From Acidithiobacillus sp. (lineage in GTDB: Bacteria; Pseudomonadota; Gammaproteobacteria; Acidithiobacillales; Acidithiobacillaceae), in the NCBI GenBank assembly GCA_027445725.1, contig DAIAVG010000016.1:1-14436 (forward strand): DNA of 14,436 nucleotides, written 5' to 3'. The translations under genes were made by a program, and so were the position numbers. Shown here one piece after another: positions 7,160 to 13,280 of this stretch. The stretch's first letter is position 1. Each line of letters opens with the position of its first letter. Under the pieces are notes generated by a model. That model was not told the origin of the DNA. It saw only the letters and a program-made list of their open reading frames with translations, and did not search any database.

Positions 7160-8698
7160 CTAGTGGCTGTGCAAGTATTCCAGATAACCGCGCGCCTTGC
7201 TGACCAACTCCTCCGGCAGGCCGCGTTTTGCCGCAATAACCAGACCCAGGGAACGCCCCGGCACCCCGATCTGCAGCTCGTAGGTGGGTTCCAACCGCTC
7301 CTGATCAAAGCGCATGGAGGCATTACGCAGGCAAGCATGGGTATCGGCAAAGGCCTTGAGCGGTGTGAGATGGGTGGTCACCATACCCCGCACCCCGCGT
7401 CCTGCCAGATAATCAAGCACCGCCATCGCCAGCGCCGCCCCCTCTTCCGGGTCCGTGCCGGTACCCAACTCGTCCAGCAGAATAAGAGTATGGTCGTCCG
7501 CATCCGCGAGCAACCTTTTCAGCACTTCCACGTGACCGGAATAAGTAGACAACGCAAAGGCAACACTCTGCGGGTCACCCATGTCGACAAAAATACGGGT
7601 AAAGTTGCCGACCACGGCGCGCCCGTTCACCGGGATATGTAAGCCGCAATGGGCCATGACGGTGAGCAACCCGACTGTCTTCAGAGAGACACTCTTACCA
7701 CCGGTGTTGGGTCCAGTCACCACCAGAATCGGACACTCGGCATTAATATGCACGGAGAGTGGTTTGGGCTGCGGACCCCGCTTCTCCGCATAGGCAAGCA
7801 TCAATTGCGGGTGATAGGCTTCTTCCAGCAGCAGTACCGGTTCATTCACCATCTCCGCCGCTTTGCCATGCAGATGGATGGACAATTGCGCACCCGCAAT
7901 GGCCAGATCCAGCCAGGTGAGTGACTCCACCAGATGCTGTAGGCTGTTCAGACGCTCGCGCGCGGCATCACTGAGGGCGCGGAGGATGGCCTGGTTTTCC
8001 TGTTCGATCCGGCCAGCGAGCTTCTCCAGATGGTTATTGCCCGCCACCATCTCCATCGGTTCAACCAGAGTGCCGTGCCCGCCTGGACCTGTGCCGCGCC
8101 GCACACCGCGAATATTGTCTACCGCCCCATCGGGTAAATGCACGCAGGCGCGCTGGCCGGACCAGTGGACTTTCGCTCCCGGCGCACGCAGATGTCCCTG
8201 CAAGGCCTTCTGAACCTGCTCGCGCTCCGTCTTCAGTTTGTGATGCAACTGGCGCAGGGCATCATTACCATCTTCGCGCACGCTGCCGTTGGGCATGAGA
8301 ACGGCGTCAATTTGGGGCAGCAGGTCCGCTGCCGCGTTCAACCGCTCCGGTCCGGCGGGCAAAAGCGCAGGACGCTTTTCCACATAAGGACGCAACTGCG
8401 CACCGACCCGCAACACCAGCGCCAGATTACGAAAGGCGGTACCCGCCAGCGCCGCACCAGGAGAGGCCACCTGGCGGATGGCAGCACGTACATCCGGCAG
8501 ATCCGGGAGGATCGGGCCTTCGCCCGACTCCAGGCCAAAGCGGGCGGCGGTGATGGCCTCTTGCAACTGGCGAGCGATGCCCACCGTGGGGGCGGGTGCG
8601 AGATTGCGCGCCGCGTCGGCCCCAAAGGGCGTCGCACAGAGTTTTTCGAGCAGCCGGCGGATGCCCTCGAATTCCAAGGGCTTGAGGTCAGCTTCCAT
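7160..8698 (-). CDS. MutS2-family ATPase lacking the C-terminal Smr domain
   Basis: This is a MutS-superfamily ATPase of the MutS2 branch. The 512 residues begin with the typical MutS2 N-terminus (LKPLEFEGIRRLLEKL ... TPFGADAARNLAP). A helical lever/clamp region spans about 150-280. The ABC ATPase follows with Walker A GPNTGGKS (329-336), the signature stretch GDPQSVAFALSTYSGHVEVL (374-393), Walker B LILLDELGTGTDPEEG (405-420) and the H-loop TTHL (441-444). It ends right after the ATPase fold (VSKARGYLEYLHSH). Full MutS2 proteins have about 780 residues with a coiled coil and a C-terminal Smr nuclease domain; here only 131 noncoding bases follow, so this is a genuinely short form, not a frameshift. 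MutS2 proteins act in recombination control or on collided ribosomes; which role applies here is unknown. AGGAG at 8708-8704 lies 5 bases before the ATG at 8698, chosen over an upstream in-frame start at 8809 that overlaps the preceding gene. Confidence 0.88.
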   Translation of the reverse strand: MEADLKPLEFEGIRRLLEKLCATPFGADAARNLAPAPTVGIARQLQEAITAARFGLESGEGPILPDLPDVRAAIRQVASPGAALAGTAFRNLALVLRVGAQLRPYVEKRPALLPAGPERLNAAADLLPQIDAVLMPNGSVREDGNDALRQLHHKLKTEREQVQKALQGHLRAPGAKVHWSGQRACVHLPDGAVDNIRGVRRGTGPGGHGTLVEPMEMVAGNNHLEKLAGRIEQENQAILRALSDAARERLNSLQHLVESLTWLDLAIAGAQLSIHLHGKAAEMVNEPVLLLEEAYHPQLMLAYAEKRGPQPKPLSVHINAECPILVVTGPNTGGKSVSLKTVGLLTVMAHCGLHIPVNGRAVVGNFTRIFVDMGDPQSVAFALSTYSGHVEVLKRLLADADDHTLILLDELGTGTDPEEGAALAMAVLDYLAGRGVRGMVTTHLTPLKAFADTHACLRNASMRFDQERLEPTYELQIGVPGRSLGLVIAAKRGLPEELVSKARGYLEYLHSH

Positions 8699-8759
8699 GG
8701 GTACTCCTGGTGATTGGTTGGCAAAAGGGTCAAAAGGCGGGACGGTAATGCCAACCCGC

Positions 8760-9185
8760 TCAGTCCTGAAAAATCTCCCGCCACCAGCGCTTGCGGCCTT
8801 CGGGCACAATGAACTCCCCCAGAGGATCAGGAGCTACCCGCGAAAGTATCCAGCCGGCTGGAACCACTTTTCCGCTGCTGCCACAAGACGCTCCCAAATT
8901 GTTGGGATCGTAAATCTTGATCAGCCGCGGATGCTCAAAATCGTCCACATAGACGATGCCCAGATATTTCTCCTTATGATCGTGATGTAGCAAGGCGCCA
9001 ATCGCGCCCAGCACTTTGCAAAAAGTCGCGGCATCAAGCGGCGCCCGCGGAAAATCTACTCCGACGAAGTACACATACCAGCCATTGTCCGCCTGTTCAG
9101 CGAGCGTCTGCTGAAACTCGTCCCAGCGCGACCACTCACGAATGCCGCGCAGCATCCCGTTGTATAACCCCATAAATTCAGACAT
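8760..9185 (-). CDS. Conserved protein of unknown function (141 aa)
   Basis: I do not recognise a named domain. The protein is soluble, with no signal peptide or membrane segment. It starts MSEFMGLYNGMLRGIREWSRW and has an aromatic strand WYVYFVGVDFPRAPLDAA (36-53), a second strand YLGIVYVDDFEHPRLIKIYD (74-93) and a distinctive loop DPNNLGASCGSSG (93-105) with one Cys. It ends in a Trp/Arg-rich tail (RKRWWREIFQD). The regular alternation suggests a small alpha/beta fold. I have a recollection of similar uncharacterised proteins in beta- and gammaproteobacteria, unverified. The start is well supported: GGAGG lies 7 bases upstream inside yjbQ, and the ATG overlaps the yjbQ stop as TGATG, so the two are translationally coupled. 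The gene sits between yjbQ and the mutS2-like gene (61-bp gap), all on one strand with tadA. Its function cannot be stated from sequence. Confidence 0.85.
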   Translation of the reverse strand: MSEFMGLYNGMLRGIREWSRWDEFQQTLAEQADNGWYVYFVGVDFPRAPLDAATFCKVLGAIGALLHHDHKEKYLGIVYVDDFEHPRLIKIYDPNNLGASCGSSGKVVPAGWILSRVAPDPLGEFIVPEGRKRWWREIFQD

Positions 9186-9616
9186 CAGACCGCCTCCACA
9201 ATACCCTGAAAACTGACCAGCACCCGACGGCTGACTGGTCGCACCCGGTGTTCAAAAAGAAAAACCCCCTGCCAGACCCCCAGCGCCACCCGGCCCTCTT
9301 GTACGGGAATAATCAAGCTATTCTGGGTCAGTACACTGCGCAGGTGCGCCGACATGTCATCAGGTCCTTCATTGCGATGACGAAAACCGGGGTCATCATC
9401 TGGAACCAAACGCGCAAAATAATCAAGGATATCCGCGCGCACATCCAGATCGGCATTTTCTTGCAGCAATAGACTGGCCGAGGTGTGTGGCACGAAGAGA
9501 TTCGCCCATCCTACCCAGGCACCGACTTCCTGCAACCAACCTTGCAATTTCTGAGTGAGTTCATATAGGCCGCGGCCACCATTGTTCACCTGCCATTCAT
9601 GACTGCAATGCTTCAT
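9185..9616 (-). CDS. yjbQ: YjbQ/UPF0047 family protein (secondary thiamine-phosphate-synthase-like)
   Basis: This is a small single-domain protein of the YjbQ/UPF0047 family. Members can weakly complement thiamine phosphate synthase mutants, but the physiological role is unclear. The 143 residues match the family length (about 138). Signatures are NLFVPHTSASLLLQENADLD (39-58, with H44), FRHRNEGPDDMSAH (78-91, with H80 and H91) and the strand LIIPVQEGRVALGVWQGVFL (101-120). The three conserved His residues probably form a metal or active site. The frame is open to 9688, but the run AAGGGAGG just before the ATG at 9616 and the family length support this start. Its first 20 bases overlap the 3' end of tadA in another frame, and its stop overlaps the next gene as TGATG. 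Confidence 0.92.
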   Translation of the reverse strand: MKHCSHEWQVNNGGRGLYELTQKLQGWLQEVGAWVGWANLFVPHTSASLLLQENADLDVRADILDYFARLVPDDDPGFRHRNEGPDDMSAHLRSVLTQNSLIIPVQEGRVALGVWQGVFLFEHRVRPVSRRVLVSFQGIVEAV

Positions 9617-10163
9617 CCCCCCTCCCTTGTCTTGATCCAACACCAGCTTCGGCCATAGCGACAGCGGCATCTCCTGCCTTTTTACCATGCCGCCGGACCC
9701 GGAAAAAATCCCTTAATAAAACCGCGGATGGTGCTGCCAACAGGCCTCCCTCCGTCAGGATGCGATGGTTAAAGCGGTCATCCTCTAACAGGTGGTAAAG
9801 ACTTTCTACCGCACCCGCCTTCGGATCCGACGCGCCATAGACAAGACGCGCAACCCGCGCATGCAGCATCGCTCCAACACACATAACGCAGGGTTCCAAA
9901 GTGACATAGAGGGTAGTACCCGTCAGCCGATAGTTTCGCAAAGACCGCGCCGCCTGGCGCAGTACGAGCATTTCCGCATGCGCGCTGGGATCGTGACCCT
10001 GAACAGGCGCATTATGCGCCGCCGCCAACAGACGACCGTCAGCATCCAGCAACACCGCACCGACGGGCACCTCGCCTTGCCCCGCCGCACGCGCCGCGTA
10101 GTCCAGCGCCAGCGTCATCCACGCCACATCACAGTGATCAAAACCATCGTCCGTCGAGGTCAT
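9597..10163 (-). CDS. tadA: tRNA-specific adenosine deaminase
   Basis: This zinc enzyme deaminates A34 to inosine in the tRNA-Arg(ACG) anticodon, allowing CGN decoding. The 188-residue protein has the cytidine-deaminase-fold zinc site: HAE at 62-64 (H62 ligand, E64 proton shuttle) and PCVMC at 91-95 (C92 and C95 ligands). GEVPVGAVLLDADGRLLAAAHN (30-51) is the conserved start of the domain, and LLRDFFRVRR (149-158) is the TadA-type end that contacts the anticodon loop. The last 30 residues (GKKAGDAAVAMAEAGVG...) form a polar/Ala-rich tail longer than in many homologues. Its coding DNA also carries the yjbQ ribosome binding site and start codon (20-bp overlap). AGGAG (10172-10168) lies 4 bases before the ATG. 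It is the first gene of the tadA-yjbQ-unknown-mutS2 unit. Confidence 0.95.
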   Translation of the reverse strand: MTSTDDGFDHCDVAWMTLALDYAARAAGQGEVPVGAVLLDADGRLLAAAHNAPVQGHDPSAHAEMLVLRQAARSLRNYRLTGTTLYVTLEPCVMCVGAMLHARVARLVYGASDPKAGAVESLYHLLEDDRFNHRILTEGGLLAAPSAVLLRDFFRVRRHGKKAGDAAVAMAEAGVGSRQGRGDEALQS

Positions 10164-10386
10164 GGAACTCCTGAATTACCCTCACTAAAAACCAGATTGA
10201 ACGCCGCGCCAACCACATTTCTAGCGTATTGTAGCAATTTCTCGGTCGGCGCGCCTTGACAGAATCGGGAATGCTGCTAATTTCCCCCACAAGTTGCAAA
10301 AAGTATTCGTGCTTTGCGCAAGTGCCGTTGGTTTTCTGCAAACCGAATTTATGTAATATTCGTCAGACCATAAAAAGGGAATAAAC
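10164..10386. promoter_or_regulatory. Divergent promoter region between tadA and pilM
   Basis: This 223-bp gap separates the leftward tadA unit from the rightward pil operon. For tadA, TACAAT on the minus strand (10233-10228) is a good -10 but has no clear -35. The pilM promoter is listed separately. The pilM leader (10285-10386) is AT-rich and contains two short inverted repeats: GGTTT/AAACC around 10331-10344, and CGAAT (10344-10348) with ATTCG (10358-10362). No RNA family or small gene is recognised. Confidence 0.45.
10256..10283 (+). promoter_or_regulatory. Probable sigma-70 promoter of the pil operon
   Basis: A perfect TTGACA (10256-10261) is followed 16 bp later by TAATTT (10278-10283), preceded by TG at 10275-10276 to give an extended -10. 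Transcription would start near 10290, leaving a leader of about 97 nt before the pilM GTG. The -10 hexamer itself is poor (3 of 6 matches), so this rests mainly on the -35 and the TG element. Confidence 0.45.
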
Positions 10387-11451
10387 GTGCTGCGCTTACC
10401 AAGTCCTCCTTTGCTCGGCCTGGATATTAGTCCGGACGCGGTAAAACTCGTTGAACTCTCGCAGTCCCGAGGGAAGCTTCGCGTCGAACATGCGGACTCC
10501 GAGGCGCTTCCGCCGGGCGCCGTCAACGATCGTGACATCCAGGACGCTGAAGCGGTCAGCCATGCACTGCGCACCATTCTTGAGCGATCCCGCATCCGGA
10601 CCAAGGCCGTGGCGACCGCTTTGCCCGCCAATACGGCCATCGTCAAGGTCATATCGCTTCCGGGCGACCTGGATGAAGTGGGTATCGAAGAGCAAATTCG
10701 CTTTGAGGGTAGCCAATACATTCCTTACAGCATTGACGCCGTCAATTTTGATTTCGCGGTGCTTGGACCCGATGAAACCAGAAAAGGTTATAATCATGTC
10801 CTGCTGGTAGCGTGCAAAAAAGAAGCCGTCGAAGATCGTGCTGCCGCTCTCGAAGAGGCGGGCCTCAAACCAAAAATTATTGACGTCAAGCCCTTTGCAC
10901 TCTGGTTATTACATGAGCATCTCGCCAGCATGGCGCCGCAAGAACGCAACATCCCCGGCAGAGCGGTCATTCTGGTAGAAATAGGTAGCGTCACCACAAA
11001 TATCAACGTGTTTCAGGAAGGACATCCGGTTTACTCCCGTGAGCATAATTTTGGCCTAGGTCGTCTGATTGAAGAAATACAGCGCCGCTATAGCCTCGAC
11101 GCCAATGACGCACAACGCATGGAACGCTTCGGTGGTCTGCCTCCCGAATATGAGCGTGATGTACTCAATCCCTTCGCCCGGAGTATGGCCCAGGAACTGT
11201 TTCGCTCTATTGATTTCTTTCAGGCCAGCATGCCGGATGTTCCCGCAGGATCTGTGCATCTTTTTGGTATCGGCGCCAAAATTCCGCAACTTGCAGAACA
11301 ATTACGTCAACTGGTGGGCTTTCCGGTTTACGTACCTGATCCTTTTGCAGGCATGGAAATGGCTCCCCAGATCAGCCGTCGCTTTATGGATGCAGACAGA
11401 TCGTCTCTGGCTGTTGCCTGTGGGCTGGCGTTAAGGAGGATTTCGGCATGA
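10387..11451 (+). CDS. pilM: Type IV pilus assembly protein PilM
   Basis: PilM is a cytoplasmic actin/FtsA-like ATPase-fold protein that binds the PilN N-terminus and forms the cytoplasmic ring of the pilus alignment complex. It has 354 residues and starts with GTG, with AAGGGA 6 bases upstream. LLGLDISPDAVKLVELS (9-25) is the phosphate-1 strand, LPANTAIVKVISLPG (79-93) and EEQIRFEGSQYIPY (101-114) are typical PilM blocks, and EEIQRRYSL ... GGLPPEYERDVL (229-260) and VPDPFAGMEM (316-325) follow. Three nucleotide-site motifs differ from the usual forms: VEIGS (197-201) where DIGA is expected, FGLG (222-225) for FGG, and GIGAK (294-298) for a GGG/GGT-type adenosine motif. The gene opens the pilMNOPQ operon and ends in an ATGA overlap with pilN. 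Confidence 0.95.
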   Translation: MLRLPSPPLLGLDISPDAVKLVELSQSRGKLRVEHADSEALPPGAVNDRDIQDAEAVSHALRTILERSRIRTKAVATALPANTAIVKVISLPGDLDEVGIEEQIRFEGSQYIPYSIDAVNFDFAVLGPDETRKGYNHVLLVACKKEAVEDRAAALEEAGLKPKIIDVKPFALWLLHEHLASMAPQERNIPGRAVILVEIGSVTTNINVFQEGHPVYSREHNFGLGRLIEEIQRRYSLDANDAQRMERFGGLPPEYERDVLNPFARSMAQELFRSIDFFQASMPDVPAGSVHLFGIGAKIPQLAEQLRQLVGFPVYVPDPFAGMEMAPQISRRFMDADRSSLAVACGLALRRISA

Positions 11452-12041
11452 TCCGCATTAACCTGCTACCCTATCGGGAGGCCCAGCGCACGCAACGCAG
11501 TCGGCTTTTAGCGTTGGCCCTTGTCGGCATCCTGCTGCTTGCCGCCCTGTTCTATTATGGTATCTACAGTATTTTTAGTACGCGTGTTTCTGCTGAGCAG
11601 CAAAAAGTGCAGTATCTGCAGGGGGTCACCACCCAACTGGACAAAAAAATCGCGTCCATTGCCGATCTGCGTAAAAAACGTGATGAACTGCTTTCCCGTG
11701 AGGGCATCATTACCGACCTACAGGACCAGCGGGATATGGTGGTGCGTCTCTTCAACACCCTGGCCAGCGTCACCCCCAACGGCGTTTTTCTGACGCATCT
11801 CAAACAGGTAGGTAACGCCGTCACAGTCGATGGTTATGCCCAGGCGAACGATCAGGTCGCGGCATTCATGCGCAACATTGAAGCCTCAAAGATTTTTGAG
11901 AAGCCGGAACTGAACATCATCAGCAAGTCCAGGCTGGGTAATGAAGAGGTGGGACAATTTACGCTGCAGATGAGCATCCGCACGCCGACTGCCGCGAGTA
12001 AAAGTGGCGCACCGGCGCAGAACAAGGATACACGGCCATGA
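11448..12041 (+). CDS. pilN: Type IV pilus inner-membrane protein PilN
   Basis: PilN is a bitopic inner-membrane protein linking PilM to PilO. The 197 residues begin MIRINLLPYRE, whose INLLP motif is the PilM-binding peptide. One membrane helix follows (about 20-42, LLALALVGILLLAALFYYGI), then a periplasmic coiled coil (about 45-92, rich in Gln/Lys/Asp) and a ferredoxin-like domain (about 95-180; LFNTLASVTPNGVFLTHLKQ, VTVDGYAQANDQVAAFMRNI). The C-terminal tail is Ala/Ser/Pro-rich. The ATG overlaps the pilM stop and the TGA overlaps the pilO start, both as ATGA, so these genes are translationally coupled. Confidence 0.95.
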   Translation: MIRINLLPYREAQRTQRSRLLALALVGILLLAALFYYGIYSIFSTRVSAEQQKVQYLQGVTTQLDKKIASIADLRKKRDELLSREGIITDLQDQRDMVVRLFNTLASVTPNGVFLTHLKQVGNAVTVDGYAQANDQVAAFMRNIEASKIFEKPELNIISKSRLGNEEVGQFTLQMSIRTPTAASKSGAPAQNKDTRP

Positions 12042-12691
12042 CCTTTGATGAACTCCGTAACCTGCAAATTGATGACGTCATCCGCTGGCCGGTCAAAACC
12101 AAGCTCATCGTCATCGCCATCATTGTTCTGGTTCTTGGCGTCGTGGTTTGGTTTGAATTCATTTCACCCGAAAATGACAAATATGATCAACTACAAGCTC
12201 AGGAAGACAGCCTGAAGATCCAGGTGCGGCAAAAACAATTGCTGGCTGCCTCCCTGCCTGCCTACCAGGCCCAGATCAGGGAAATGAATCGGCGTTTTCA
12301 GAACTTTCTGCAGCAGTTGCCCAATCGCACCCAGATCCCTTCGTTGCTGGATGATGTGACATTGGCAGGACGCAGTCGCGGGCTGGATTTCGAACTGTTT
12401 CAGCCTACGGGAGAAGTGAACAAGAACTTCTATGCGGAGATCCCGGTCAAGCTCAAAGTGGTCGGTACCTACAATGACATCGGGCGCTTCGCCGCCGCGG
12501 TCGCTGCCATGCCTCGCATCGTCACCATCAACAATATCGACATTGCCCGGATGCCTGACGCGGGTGCAACCAGCGCGGCCAAGGCTCAGGCTGCCCAGAA
12601 ACTGGTGATGCAGTGTACAGCAACCACTTATCGCTATCTGGATGGCGGTGGCAGTGTAGATCATCAAAGCAAGGAAGGGGGCAAGCCATGA
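12038..12691 (+). CDS. pilO: Type IV pilus inner-membrane protein PilO
   Basis: PilO dimerises with PilN in the periplasm and binds PilP. It has 217 residues: a short cytoplasmic N-terminus with the typical LQIDDVIRWPVKTK (9-22), one membrane helix (about 22-42), a coiled coil (about 43-95) and a ferredoxin-like domain. The domain carries the conserved blocks FLQQLPNRTQIPSLLDDV and GLDFELFQP, followed by YNDIGRFAAAVAAMPRIVTI. The C-terminus is Gly/Ser/Lys-rich and probably disordered. It is joined to pilN and pilP by ATGA overlaps, which favours balanced production of the complex. Confidence 0.95.
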   Translation: MTFDELRNLQIDDVIRWPVKTKLIVIAIIVLVLGVVVWFEFISPENDKYDQLQAQEDSLKIQVRQKQLLAASLPAYQAQIREMNRRFQNFLQQLPNRTQIPSLLDDVTLAGRSRGLDFELFQPTGEVNKNFYAEIPVKLKVVGTYNDIGRFAAAVAAMPRIVTINNIDIARMPDAGATSAAKAQAAQKLVMQCTATTYRYLDGGGSVDHQSKEGGKP

Positions 12692-13236
12692 AACGCTCTC
12701 TCAGTATCCTGATGATGCTTGCCGGCATGGCGCTACTGAGCGGTTGCTCAGACAACGACAATCTCCGCCATCTTCAGGCCTTCGTTGCTGACGGCCCGAA
12801 AAGCAACACACACATTACACCGCTGCCCAAGACCCCCGCTTACGCGCCGAAGGCTTATGAGAATCCGATCAACCGTGATCCCTTCACAAGCTTCTCGGAG
12901 CTTCTACTGCGCAAGGAGGCCGCTGCCGCCAGCAGCGGACCACGTCCGGCCAGTCATGGACCTGTCCAGCCGCTGGAGAAATATGCCCTTTCCAGCCTGA
13001 GCGTAACCGGCATTGTCCGGGATAATCAGGGCAAGCTCTGGGCCGTAGTCCTCGCGCCGGATAAAAAAATCTATCGTGCGACCATCGGCAGCTACATCGG
13101 CACCCATAACGGTCGCATCGTGCGCATTGATGACGGCATGACGAAACGGTCGGTCACCGTCGAACAATACATGCCCAACGCCTTCGGCGGATTCCAGAAA
13201 GAACAGACCGTTTTGCACATGCAAAACGGCAACTGA
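12688..13236 (+). CDS. pilP: Type IV pilus lipoprotein PilP
   Basis: PilP is an inner-membrane lipoprotein that connects PilN/PilO to the N-domains of PilQ. The 182-residue precursor has a lipoprotein signal peptide with the lipobox LLSGC (C20). Residue 21 is Ser, consistent with lipoprotein processing. A disordered linker (about 21-95) contains NPINRDPFTSF (59-69), a conserved PilP motif. The beta-sandwich HR domain begins at PLEKYALSSLSVTGIV (95-110). The frame is open 25 codons further upstream, but the ATG at 12688 overlaps the pilO stop as ATGA, has GGAAGG shortly upstream and begins directly with the signal peptide, so this start is secure. Confidence 0.95.
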   Translation: MKRSLSILMMLAGMALLSGCSDNDNLRHLQAFVADGPKSNTHITPLPKTPAYAPKAYENPINRDPFTSFSELLLRKEAAAASSGPRPASHGPVQPLEKYALSSLSVTGIVRDNQGKLWAVVLAPDKKIYRATIGSYIGTHNGRIVRIDDGMTKRSVTVEQYMPNAFGGFQKEQTVLHMQNGN

Positions 13237-13280
13237 ACATGACTTGCCTAACCCCAAAGAATACAGAGGATAGCGAAAAG

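Noticed and set aside
10221..10721. 166-codon minus-strand open frame spanning the pilM promoter and 5' end
   Set aside because: It is Ser/Arg-rich with no domain and lies opposite the well-conserved N-terminus of PilM.
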